Shown: in pieces, positions 45,403 through 56,305 of the stretch | Layout of the letters: every line of letters begins with the position of its first letter | Numbering within the stretch: the stretch's first letter is position 1 | Assembly (NCBI GenBank): GCA_002989075.1 | Contig: PSQN01000012.1 | Coordinates: 2,244,480 to 2,308,479 of the forward strand | From: Arthonia radiata | Taxonomy: Eukaryota > Ascomycota > Arthoniomycetes > Arthoniales > Arthoniaceae | DNA length: 64,000 bases | Reading direction: 5' to 3' | Position numbers and translations under genes: made by a program | Notes under the pieces: generated by a model | Told to the model about the DNA's origin: nothing | What the model saw: the letters and a program-made list of their open reading frames with translations, nothing else | Database searches by the model: none

Positions 45403-46490
45403 CGTCTCCGTCATGAACAGGGCACCGAGCCTGAGGGGTCCTTACGAAGAGAGGGTGAGCGCTCCGACTCCATTTCGGCCACCATGAGTCCACTGACAAA
45501 TAGATCAGGCCGGCGGAAAAGAATGCAGATGTGCACATAGCGACACGATATTTACGCTTCCATGAAGTCATTTTCGGGCAAGGAGGAGTCTGACGGTCTC
45601 GACTCGGCAGCATCCGATGTTAGATATACGCTGAATCAATGTCCTACGATCCCCTCGTGTGCATTTACTGCGAGTGCCACGTTCTTCAACACGGAAGGAG
45701 CCTCAAGCGCCTCTCGTTCTTCATTGGTCATGCAACCAACGAGAGGCGAGCGCCGTGCGTTGCTCAATAGAAGACTTGAAACGGGCTCTGGGCTCGGCAT
45801 ACATTGCTGAGCATATCCATGGTAGGCACATCAGGTCTGAAGTTTCCCGCTGATATCTCCAAGTCTTTCACGTTTGAAACAAAACGGCAAATGTAGCAGT
45901 TTCTACTGCTTCGCAACCTCTACTATATGCGTCGAAACATTCTACGTGCTTGCGCGGCAGCATGAAGACGACCTGCCGCTTTTTGACCACCCGTTGTTCA
46001 TGCTCGCATGAGTGACATTGTTGCTTTCACCACCTCAGGAATATTCCTAGATTTGCTAACATGAAACTCGGGTTCTCTAAATTATCCCTCATGCGCATCG
46101 TTGCCTTCCTAGCTGTCAGTCCTAGCACTCTCTATGCGCATGGTCAATGTGCGAACAACAATCAGTATATGTGTTCTCCGCCAACTTGTACTGTATGCGG
46201 CAGTCGACTCGAGATCTAGACGTCGCAGTCTCCGCTCCCTTCGAATACTTGAAGTCATTTCCTCCATCTTCCTCACAGTATTATCTCCAAAGACCTCCAG
46301 ACGATCACGCCACTCAATCATTCGCCCGCTCACTCACTTGGATAACGCTCAGTCGTTCAACGACTCTTTAAGTCCTCAGCTTTACACGCTCGAAGCCACT
46401 GAACCTTCACCCGCTCACTCATTCAATCACTTCCTTGACCCTTAGCTTTACACCGTCAAAGAATAGTCGATTCGCGCTCGAAGGTGTACA
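45403..46490. other. Intergenic, no gene seen
   Basis: About 1.1 kb between the Arg-rich gene and the cutinase start. Near 46,310-46,460 there are two loosely similar stretches (CCGCTCACTCA, CAGCTTTACAC, CTTAGCTTTACAC) but no clear repeat unit or gene. Confidence 0.45.
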
Positions 46491-47307
46491 ATGATGCTAC
46501 CGAGCCCGTTCGCACTACAGGTCATACTGGCCATCCTCAGCTTCGGCGCTCCACTCGAACCTCGCGGCCCTGAGTGCTACGAGAACGGCATGAAGATATT
46601 CACGGTCCCGGGCAGCACATGTGGCGCACCGAGTCAGAACGCTTGCGACCTTACCAAGCCTGGCTCAATTGTACCCCAACTTTTGGACTCCGACTCCAAT
46701 TACGAGAACGTACCTTACTTGGCCACGTTGACTGAAGATCCTGTAGCGTACAATATATCCTTGACAGACGGCGTGGTGAAACTGCGTCAAGCGCTGCATA
46801 CGTATGTCGATGCGTGCGAAAAGGGCAAGATCGTGCTCATCGGATACTCGCAAGGCGCAGATGTCGTGACCACTGCATTGGCCGGTGACGCAAGATCGGA
46901 CCCAAAAGGCAAAGAACCCATGGAGGGGCGATATGCCGACAGAAGTGAGTACTGCTGCATCCCCTCTCTAGGTCTCAACGTAGATGAGCACCCGAAGCTG
47001 ACCAGACATTTTTCAAGTCACTGCCGCTGTGGTCTTGGCCGACCCAACCACCAATCGCCAATACGCCAGCCCAGACATCTATCAAGGCAGTTTCACCGGC
47101 CAGGGACAGATATATCGCGACCAAGCAAGCACAGAAGTGCTCAACAGCTTCGCGGATAGACTCCGAAGCTACTGCGCCATACACGACCCGGTCTGCGACC
47201 AGGTCAGTCCGACCGATATAAACATCCACACCAGTTATTATTTCACGCTGGATAGGCCGGAGTATTACATTGACGACATGGTCAAGTTTGTTAAGAGCAA
47301 AGCCTGA
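46491..47307 (+). CDS. Secreted cutinase-family alpha/beta hydrolase
   Basis: Two exons (46491-46944, 47006-47307) give 251 aa. The N-terminus is a signal peptide (MMLPSPFALQVILAILSFGA). Catalytic features: nucleophile in LIGYSQGADV (Ser about residue 119), a downstream Asp in the Cys-flanked CAIHDPVCDQ loop, and a following His in NIHTSYYF, the Ser-Asp-His order of the cutinase/acetylxylan-esterase family. Cys residues near the N-terminus (PECYENG, GSTCGAP, NACDL) fit disulfides. The enzyme is extracellular and cleaves cutin or related esters (family knowledge); polymer specificity cannot be read from sequence. The gene converges with the NACHT gene, with about 150 bp between stops. Confidence 0.9.
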
Positions 47308-47458
47308 GTTGGCGTAAGTTCCTGCGCTTGGCGGGCAGCGCGGCGCGGGTTGCGGGCACTGATATCGTTCAAACTGCGTTCGCTGTAACTCACTTTGTCA
47401 CATGTTGTTTTGGCTGTAAGATTCGCAAGGTTGTCCGAGTTACCACGTGCCAGTGGTA

Positions 47459-50400
47459 TCACATCCTGGAAGTTGCTTTGGCTACAAAAGGCTGGGACCA
47501 ACCGATCAAGTTGAACAGTCTCCATACTTTTGGCCGCGGCAACAGCGAAGTCAAATAATGGTGTTTGTCGGGAAAAAGCTTTTCCAGTATCTCGGAAACA
47601 CTCAGGATCAGCGGCCCATGCAAGACATGCTCGCCAGATCCAATGGTGTCAACAATCTGCAACTTGATGGCTCCATCCGCACCGTGGGTCGCCAGTAGTT
47701 CCACAGTCTTGGCCCAAAATTCTCTTATCTCCTCGTCGACACGGCCTTGATGCTCTAGACAAGAAAGAAGGAAAACGCCCCAGACTGTGATCCCGTTGTA
47801 GATGCTAATCTTCTTATTCGGGCTGGCGCCGCGTTCGAGTAGCATCCGTACCATCTCCGAGTCTACGAATTCGACCAACTGGGGAAGGTGGATTGGCGTT
47901 ACGATCTTTGGCCGGAGAGCGTAGTCGAGGAGGGGACGACCGTACTTCGAACCTAGCAAGGACGGGTGCTTGTCTAGCTTGTGTGTTACATAAGAGCGCA
48001 GCCTTGCTTGGACCGTCAAACCTAGGAAATTGTTCTTGTCGTCCTTGTCGTAGCAGAGTCCAGAAGCTGGGCTTCTGATGTTGCTCCAATCCGCATCGAA
48101 GTCGATAGCTGCGTAGCTACTGATGGCCCTGTCAAGGTCCTCAAGGAGTGTTGTCTCAATGTCGATGTCTTCGGCATTCTGATCTTCTTTCCCATAGAAC
48201 TCAACGTCGCGTGCGTAATACATGAATTCATCAACTAGGGAGAAGACATCGTTCACGTGATCCTCGATGCCGTCTTGCAGCCCGAGCGCTTTGATTTGAG
48301 CTAACGTGGCTTTGCAAAGCGACATTGATGTTGACTTGGCCGATAACGTTCGTCCCAGGTTCCCCGCAGCCCTTCGCTGCAAGAGAGTATAGATGTCACT
48401 ATTCCGCAAGAAGTCCCTTAAAGTTCTGTGGAGAAAGACGACTTTCGACTGGTCGAAATCAGTGACTCCATCCTCAGCTGACGCCAGGCAGATCTCCAAG
48501 ATGTCTTGACAAAGATACTTCATGCGCCGTTTCTGCCCGTCTAGCTTGCTCTGAGGCGCCGGACCACTGATCTTGCGATAGTAGAGCGGCGAAGCGAGCT
48601 CTTCATCGAGATAGCAATAGGCAACTAAAGGCAGTGATTCGGCTGCGTGCAGTGCGAACAAGAGCGTTTTGGCAGAGTCTTCTCGATAAGCGTGATCGAT
48701 GGAGTCTAGCATGCGACGGAAGAATGGATTGAGGTCACCTTCGACCGCCAACAACCTTTTCTGCAGGTCCTCAAATTCGTTGTTCTTCTCGAGCCCAACG
48801 AGCAAGGATTTGACGACAAGCCGAACCCACAGAAATACACCGTCCGCTTTCTCCACGATGTCGGTGACGAGCTTCTTGTACCTTTGGTCGTCCTCCTCCA
48901 CGGTCGTGAATAGATCGTCCTCCTCCAAAACGTCTTTAACGAAGCATGCAATGTCGCGTTGGGTATACTCCTGTATCTTGAGTGTGCCGTCGATCGCCCG
49001 AGCGCGAAAATGCTGCTCGAAGACTGGCCAGTCACGACTGGCGACGCAAAGCTTGATACTTGGAAAACGCGCCAGACGCTGTAAGAAACGTACAAGGGTC
49101 GTGTGGAACCCTCCCTCGTCGTATTCATCAAGCCCGTCAATGAAGAAGCAGAACGCTGTAGCACCCACTTCATGCGCGACAAGACGTTCCAAACATTCAT
49201 TGAGCTCTTGACAACTCCACCTGGTGGCGACCGCATCGGCGTCAGGCGGCGCATTCCATCTCGCATGGCACACATCTGGAATGAGCTCAGGGCACTGCGA
49301 AAGAACCTGATGGAGCAGCGATTGCAGTAGACCTTGCAATGACTTCTGCATCTTTGAGCCAGCGATCCAAAAGAACCAGCTGGCTGTGACCAACTTGGCC
49401 TGAGGTCCAGCCCAGCTCGCCAACTCGGTTCGAGTTCGCGGATGGCCATGGATATACTTCATTAACGTCGACTTTCCACTGCCAGGCTTGCCGCGAATCC
49501 AATAAATGCCGTTTTGAGATCTGAGCCAGGTCACGAATCCAGTTCCTGCACGCGCAGGACCTTGCACTTTCCCAAGGAGGTTGTGAGGCCCCTCAAGCTC
49601 GCTCAAGTCTCCTCCCGCAGGTTCGTCAGCTTCGCACGCATCGAACACCCATGCGAATGTCGTTTTATGGGCTATATCGACAGTCTGGAATCGCTCTCTC
49701 ATCAGCGGAAAGGTGAGACTCTTCACGATTTTGGATTCTGCAGAAGTCCTCTTCCCTTCGACGAGTAGACTGTCGATCTTTATGGACAGTGTCTCGATGT
49801 GAGTTGCGCTTCGCCGATCTTCTGCAATTTCAAGGAGTTCCGTCTTGAGCCGATCCAGCTGACAATCTCGCTTAATGGATGTATCTTGGAAGCTCTTGAA
49901 TAATGTGTTCATGCCTTCTAAGACGGCTGACTGCCGATCACTGCCTCCGCGTTAGCAGAGTTTAACGGTGATATAGAGGAGCGCGTGCCTTAGCAGATGG
50001 ATCAGCCGCGTATTGATAGCTCTTTCGATGCTATCCAGTCTGGCTTGAATGTCCTGTAGTTTGCCCCGGTTTCGGGCCTTGCGGAAGGCCTGTTGGAAGC
50101 TGGACCATTTCGAAGGACCATCGTCTGCCTCTTGAAAGCTCCCTAGTAATTTCAATAGGGCCGTTGTCTCTATCTTGCAGGAACGCGCAAGTTCTGTCAG
50201 CTTTTTGTCATGATCAGAGCTGGATTGAACAGCGGCCTTCTGCCGCAACACGTTGTTGCAGAGAGAGTCCAAGTCCGTGACGATCTCTTTCTTGGTGACA
50301 TGGGCTCTGAGTTCGCCAGTGGCACTAGTGTATATTTCTCGTGCATCTGAAATCAGCTTTGAAGTGAAGTCGACGAAGGTGATGATTGCGCTTGCCAGGC

Positions 50401-50512
50401 TGAGGGAAGTCAAAGGGTCCAGGGAAGCGGACGCTATTCTCGGCGCTAGGAGACGATCTACCAAGCCCGCCGGCAAGGCTGATTTCTGGTTGATGCGAAT
50501 TTGTTTTTGCAA
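47459..50512 (-). CDS. NACHT-domain STAND NTPase (fungal NLR-like) with GC-AG intron
   Basis: Exon 1 runs to 49989 and exon 2 is 49940-47459, about 1,000 codons in total. The N-terminal domain is the fungal NLR-associated helical type (LDPLTSLSLASAIITFVDF). Next comes a NACHT domain with Walker A GKPGSGKST and Walker B FFIDGLDEY. The C-terminal region is mostly helical; a stretch near 47,780-47,870 (LVEFVDSEMVRMLLERGASP) is ankyrin-like. Such proteins act in self/non-self recognition (vegetative incompatibility) or stress sensing; here that is inference. The intron starts GCACGC and ends GGCAG, with TGCTAAC just before. No in-frame ATG precedes the conserved start: CTG stands where most relatives have ATG (50,422), and a stop lies upstream. 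The true start may be in an unseen exon. Confidence 0.8.
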
Positions 50513-50926
50513 GCTGTTCGACGTCCGCTACGTGCGCAAAAATGATCTTCAAGTTACGTTGCGTAAATGAAGAAGAGGCGCATCAGTTCATGTCCTTCGG
50601 GTGCCTGCATCAACTACTACCTTGCGAAATGCAGCCATTGGCTTACTGGTTCCCCGCCAAAGTACACCTGAGCACTGCCAGTCATCGTTCTGCAACGATT
50701 AGTTGATCCGCTTGTACGAGTCCTTCTGACTAGACTCTGCGACAGACTAAGACCGCTCCGCAGCAAAATGACGTCCAGCGTCCTCGGCGTACACGTCCTG
50801 CTATTTGTTCTTCACTGATCCCAATCTTATGGGCTTTCCTTCTGCTCCATGCCAGTATCTTGCAACTGAACCGCTGCTTCCACATGCGAAACACAATAAT
50901 CTCCGGTATCTAGGCTCTACTCAAAC
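50513..50926. other. Intergenic between NACHT gene and CAX-type gene
   Basis: About 0.4 kb separating divergent genes. It may include a missing first exon of the NACHT gene, but I could not support one. Confidence 0.45.
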
Positions 50927-52467
50927 ATGGTCTCGAGCCAAAGCTCCAAACTATCCCAAGCACGTGGTGCCTTTTACAAGGCGAGTCGTCTTCAGACGAG
51001 CGAGAAAGAGACAGAACTGAGATACGGCGACGAGACGAGGCATATACAGGCGCCCAACTTGCGCTTCAACCGCAATAAGAGGAGAAGACGTTGCTGGAGA
51101 ATACGGCGTCTCGCCACATGCTCGAGGCATCGGCACACACCCAACGTGAGGCTATACACCCACCTTGACGATGTTCGCAGCGTATTACAAACCCTCTGGC
51201 TGGCACTCATAGCCAATTACGCACATTCTCTGCTCCTCCTTTTGCCCTTTGCAATCGCTGGCGAACGCGTAGGGTGGCCCGCGGGGATCATCTTTAGCCT
51301 ACACGCACTTTCCATGGTGGGATTGACAATATTATCGTCTTTCATCATCGACGAGCTTTCTGCCAAACTAGGTACTGCTGCAAGCGGCCTGCTCAGTGCG
51401 TCCCTAGGTAATGGATCCGAGCTAGTAGTATGTGGCTGGGCCAACCTTGGCAGATGACATTTGAGTTGATTGTATGCCAAAGGTAGGCGCTCGCGCCTTG
51501 ACACTTGGGCAATCCCTGTTTGTCCAGCAATTTCTGCTTGGCAGCATTGTCTGGGATCTTCTACTGGTAATCTTTAGTGGCCCGCTCTCCCTGACAGCCC
51601 AAACTTACACTCGTGACCAGTGTCTCGGCATCGCCTTTCTCGCCTCAGGAGTACGAAGAGACTGCAGCTTCTACAACAGGAGGAACGCAGCCACTGTCAT
51701 GTCCCTTCTGACCGTAGCTATGGCTATAATTGTGCTTTTGGCGTTTCTGATTCCTTGGGTATCCACCGAAAGGCCGAATCCGGCGCGTCAACAGCTTTTG
51801 CGTTTTGCACCGGCCACCTTCCAACTCCTTTTGTACGGCAGTTACACGTATTTCCAACTCCGCACTCAGAGTTGGCCGTTGGATGAAGACGATGATCATC
51901 GATTGGGCTATGATGATGAAGATGGCCAAGAAGGCTCCACGCAGGACGAGGTGCTGACACCAATACCAGCGTTATTAATGATGGCGCCAACCTACGCATG
52001 CATATGGATATGCGCACGATCTGCGCTTGTGAGCATGGAATCTGTCGCAGGAACTACGCTTGTTAGCCGGACCTTCATGGGGCTAGTGGTCTTGCCATTT
52101 ATTGGTAAGTGCGGCCGACTGATTGACACTTCCGTGGTCGCGTGGCGCAATCGCATGGACTTGGTGATCCTGGTCACTATCGGCAGCAGCATGCAAATCG
52201 CGCTTTTTGTGCTTCCTTTCCTTGTGGTTGTCTTCGGATTTACAAGCCGACCATTGAATTACGACTTTGGAATCTGGGAAGTCTCTGTACTTTTCCTCAG
52301 CGTTGTCCTCGCTCAGTTCATCCTTGCGGCTGGACGGAGTCACTATCTTCTTGGTGCAGTGTGTGTTGCTCTGTAAGTAGAATGTTACTGCTTGCATATC
52401 TCTATTGGTAACTAATACTAACTTTAGATACTTGGTAATTTGTCTAGCAGCATTTATAGTAAAATAG
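50927..52467 (+). CDS. Divergent CAX-type cation/proton exchanger, at the edge of the TA-rich region
   Basis: Three exons (50927-51427, 51483-52372, 52428-52467) join in frame to 476 aa. The last exon restores a family-like C-terminus (GAVCVALYLVICLAAFIV) where reading on would stop at the GTAAGT donor; its branch TACTAAC and TTTAG acceptor are strong. Family marks: GNGSELVVGARAL where c1 usually reads GNAVELIVSIVAL; MDLVILVTIGSSMQIALFV in the second half, almost canonical. The acidic c2 motif GNAAEH is replaced by GKCGRL (about 52,105-52,125), losing the Glu used in Ca2+ or H+ binding. An acidic loop (LDEDDDHRLGYDDEDGQEG) joins the halves. Likely a vacuolar or endomembrane protein. Transport activity is doubtful if c2 is essential here as in Vcx1. 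Confidence 0.83.
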
Positions 52468-53650
52468 ATCTATCTTTCCTAAGAATATTAAGAATTGGTA
52501 GATGCGTTTAGTGTTAGCCTTTATATAGTAGCTTTGGTACGTCTTAGCAGGCTTAGTATACTAGAATTTCTAATATATATACCTTATCTTGATACTAGAC
52601 TTTGTCTAGTTCTAGTTTCTATACTAGCTAGCTTCTAATTTAATTGTTTTAACCTTTAAATTTTAATAGATTATATATCTAGTTTAGTAGCTTTTATTAA
52701 GCCTTTATTAGTATTATATATCTCTCTACTTATTACTTTATTAATTTGGCTTATTAATATTAAAATTAGTTTAGAAATAATATTATTACTATTATTCTAT
52801 ACTATTAAGAATTAGTAGATATATTTAGTCTTAGTCTTTATATAGTAGCTTGAGTATAGCTTAGTAGACTTAGTATACTAGAATTTCTAATATAGATATA
52901 GATCTTAGTACTAGACTTTATCTAGTTCTAAGCTTTCTTTCTAGCTAGTTCTTCTACTAAGAATTTAATTAGATATCTAGTTTAGCTTTTAATTAATTAT
53001 ATATCTAGAAGAGCTTTTATAAAGTCTTTATTAGTATATATAATTAGATAAGAATTAGATCTAGCTAGAATAAGCTAAACTAGACCTTCTTATTATAGTT
53101 CTATACTAGAATCTAAAATTAGAAAGTTTATCTATACTAAATATAGTAGATATTAAGTAAGATATCTACTTTAATATACTAAAAGATAGTAAGAATTACT
53201 AAAACTAATAGACTAATATAAAAAGTATATTAAAGGTAGCTAGTTTATAAAAGTATACTACTAGTATTACTAATAGAGCTCTAGACTAGTATCTATTAGG
53301 TACTAGTATTAGTAATAATCTAGCTACTAGAAAGAAGAAATACTAAGAGTAAAGAAATTAAAATATAAAGGAGAGTAAGACTTTACTCTATATCTTTAAT
53401 AATATCTTCTAGATAATTAAAACTATACTAGACTATAATATTTATAATAGTACTAAGATAAAGTAAAATTATTTTAAGAGATATTAGAAGGTAGGTTATA
53501 TAGAAATTTTTAACATTATTACTAGCTTTATAATATTAAAGCCTAGTAGTAAGATTAAAGAGTATTATATTAAATTTAAGATATAGATAAATAGGCTAAA
53601 CTTCCTTACTAGAGCTAGCTAGCCTTATCTTAGTAAGTAGATAATAGTTA
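52468..53650. repeat. TA-rich, RIP-like decayed repeat sequence
   Basis: Composition changes sharply just after the CAX-type last exon: nearly all A/T with TAG/TAT/CTAG runs and stops in every frame. Two diverged direct copies of about 230-250 bp start near 52,489 and 52,803, sharing TTTATATAGTAGCTT, AGTATACTAGAATTTCTAATAT and CTAGACTT. The part nearest 53,650 looks like a fragment of an old retroelement gag region. Nothing intact. Confidence 0.75.
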
Positions 53651-53655
53651 TCTTC
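53651..53655. repeat. Target-site duplication TCTTC, left copy
   Basis: TCTTC immediately before the TG of the left LTR; the same five bases follow the right LTR at 61062-61066. A 5-bp duplication is the usual size for Ty3/gypsy integration. Confidence 0.85.
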
Positions 53656-54299
53656 TGTAACGTCGGGCGGCCGTAACCGCTTTGCTTAGTCTTATTCTAT
53701 GCCAAGGGTAATCTAACTAAGACAAGAGAGACTAAGGCCGGGTCTATCGTCTTAATATCTAACTCGGGAGGGGAGGTCAAGGAAGCAAGGGACAAACTAT
53801 AAGTCTTTGAACGAAGAACTCAGCCGGTAATATAAATAAGCCAGAAGATGCACTAAGGCCGCATAGGAAAGCTCTCTCGGGACACGGTCGCTTTATTTGC
53901 ACGCCGTCGTAGCTGTAGGGTCCTGCCTCGCGCTAATACTTACGAGAATCGCTCGTAGCTCTTTAGTTGCGTTACGGCAAGATAAACTAATTAGGTTCAA
54001 TACCTTAGAGTTAATATTAAACAACGATATTAATTCTGAATCTAAATTTACGGATGTCTATCTACTAAGGTAGATATCTATCCTTGCTATATAGTCTGTA
54101 GTAACCGCTACTACCGCTACGTCGGCTGTATCGGGGACCGCTGGCGACGCTACGTCGTAAGCGGTTAGTAACGCTAATGACGCTGCGTTCCTTACGGTTA
54201 TATTACGTAACCTTTGCTTTATTATATAATCCTGTATAACGTACATAAAAGAACGTGCTTCTGTTTAATTATTAGTTAGTCTGTGCGTACGTCTTAACA
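53656..54299 (-). repeat. LTR of Ty3/gypsy element (3' LTR by element orientation)
   Basis: 644-bp direct copy of 60418-61061, same length, TG...CA ends. Being at the integrase end of the minus-strand element it is the 3' LTR. Confidence 0.9.
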
Positions 54300-54376
54300 T
54301 TAGCCTCTCTCTAGGTTAAGTCGTCCTTGATTAACTATAAGTACGGTGTCTCGCTGTTGTTCTGATCTGTAAGTTT

Positions 54377-54604
54377 TTGACTATGTCTAGTCGTCTACTT
54401 CTGATACGTGCTGAGCTTCGTAATAGACGTGCCAACCGAATCGAATCTCGCGCCGCTTCCAACATGCCTCTATGTTTTAGCTGTTCCCGCGTTAGTATAA
54501 GGTGCCTTGTGGCTCCTTCTCTGTCTCGTTCTTGTGCGCGCTGTACTCGAAGCTCTTATCCGGAAAAATGCGACGTCCTTCTTAACAAGGGCGAGTGTTT
54601 GTAA
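54377..54604 (+). other. Fossil Cys-rich frame antisense to gag-pol, inside the LTR element
   Basis: A 75-codon frame starting MTMSSRLLLIRAELR with a paired-Cys pattern (CFSC ... RCL ... SCARC ... KCDV), on the strand opposite to gag-pol, between integrase and the 3' LTR. The downstream 0.4 kb still looks Lys/Glu-rich on the same strand. It resembles short zinc-knuckle-like proteins that I recall near fungal repeats; no database check done. Treated as a decayed part of the element. Confidence 0.4.
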
Positions 54605-56056
54605 TATAACTCGGGTCCCTTACCTTCTTTTCTAACACTCTCGCAGTTAACAACCTTTCTAAGCGAATTGACCTGTTAAAGAGGAAGAAGAAGTTGTTGA
54701 AGAGAAAGTTGGTAGAGATATCTATAGAGACTATTGAAGCTAAGAGTCGGTAGAGTAAGATATTTGCTCGTAAGGAGGAGATATTGTTTCAGTGGGACTT
54801 AGCTAAGGGCATATCTATTGGCGTTCCTAAGCGTTTTGCTGCAGAAGACGTTGCTTTCGATTTGTTGGATTTAGGTAGTGTCAGTTTTACTGCTAGTAGT
54901 TAGGACAATGCTTTACGTTCTATTAGTCTTAATTCTCCTAAGACTTTCAGAAAGGTTTATAGTTTCGGCGTTGTTTCTAATACTGGCTCTAATAGTGTTT
55001 TAGTAGTTGCTAGCAATAAGACAAGTTCTTAATTAGTTTCTATATGTTCTCTGTTTTTGAATACCCTTTCTATTTAATAAGATACTTACGTATTCTACCT
55101 TATTGGCAATATATAAGAATTTATTTAACTTTGTATTCTGGTTCTTAGTTCTCGTCTAATAGTTCGATAGGTTCTAGTCGTAGTACATCCTTTAGTGCTA
55201 GTTTTAGAAGTAATTTATAAAAGACGTTGTGTATGCGTATTGTTTGTAGTAGTTCTAATCTAAAGGTAACTAGTCCGAGTACCTTAGAAATTCTAAATAG
55301 TCTGAGTTTCGTATAGTCTAACTTGTTGCAAGGTCGTTTAGTTTTAACGTATTTTCGACGAAGGTAAACTGTATCTCTCTCCTTAAGGTTTAGTCCTACA
55401 GACCGTAACTTATTAGCTTGTGCTCTTATTCTTTCTAAATTCTACTGTAACTGTTAACAGAGGTAGTTATAAACTACTTCTCTGTGTTATAAAATTTTAA
55501 ACACTTGTTCTAAGTTTGCCGTAGTTACGCCTGCGTCGTGCTATAAGGTAGGATTTCGTCTGAAATTGACTTAAAAGGGTGTATCGCCTGTCGACGATCT
55601 ACTGTTATTGTACGTAAACTGTGCTAATAGCAGTAGTTGTAACCAATTGTCTTAAGTATAATTAATATAGGCTCGTAGAAACTGTTCTAATGTTTAGTTA
55701 AGTCTTTCTATCTGTTTATTAGTTTAAGAATAAAAGCTAGTCGATAGCTTTCTCTTTGTATCTATAAGCTTAAGTATTAATTCCTAGAATCTTAAAGTAA
55801 AGAGTTTATCTTTATCGGAGATTATCTCTACTAGTACTCTATGTTAAGCAACGATATGTCGATACAAAAGGAATGCTGTGTTGTATGCGGTACAGCTTCG
55901 TATTGTCGGGATAAAGTATTTATACTTTGTAAATCGATCTACAATTACATAGATTGTATCGTACCTTGTATTATTTCCTAGTTCCTTGAAAGATAGTAGG
56001 TCTGTAATAAAGTCTATAGCGATAGAGCTTTAAGGCTCTGCTGATATCTTTAAGAG

Positions 56057-56305
56057 TTAGAGAAGGCCGTATAGTCGATATCGTTCGTTTTTAATCCTTT
56101 TGTATATATCGTACTTATTAATGTAGCTATCGATTATCTTTCTAAGTCCTGGAATAAAGTAAGTTTTTATAATCTTCTCTATAGTTGTAGCAGCTCCTCG
56201 GTATTCTTCTTTGTAAGCTTTATAAATAATAGTGTTTTGTATGTTTCTCGGAATATAGATCTTGCCGTTAAATGTTTTGAGTCTATATTCGTTAGTAAGC
56301 TTCAT
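56057..56305 (-). other. Integrase zinc-binding fragment of the Ty3/gypsy element
   Basis: An 82-codon frame in the element's sense orientation has the H2C2-region look of gypsy integrases (TTIEKIIKTYFIPGLRKIID, ending near RLYGLL). It fixes the element's orientation and family. Fragment of a broken element. Confidence 0.75.

Noticed and set aside
46300-46470. Similar CTCACT/CAGCTTTACAC stretches as a formal repeat upstream of cutinase
   Set aside because: Matches are short and irregular; no consistent unit.
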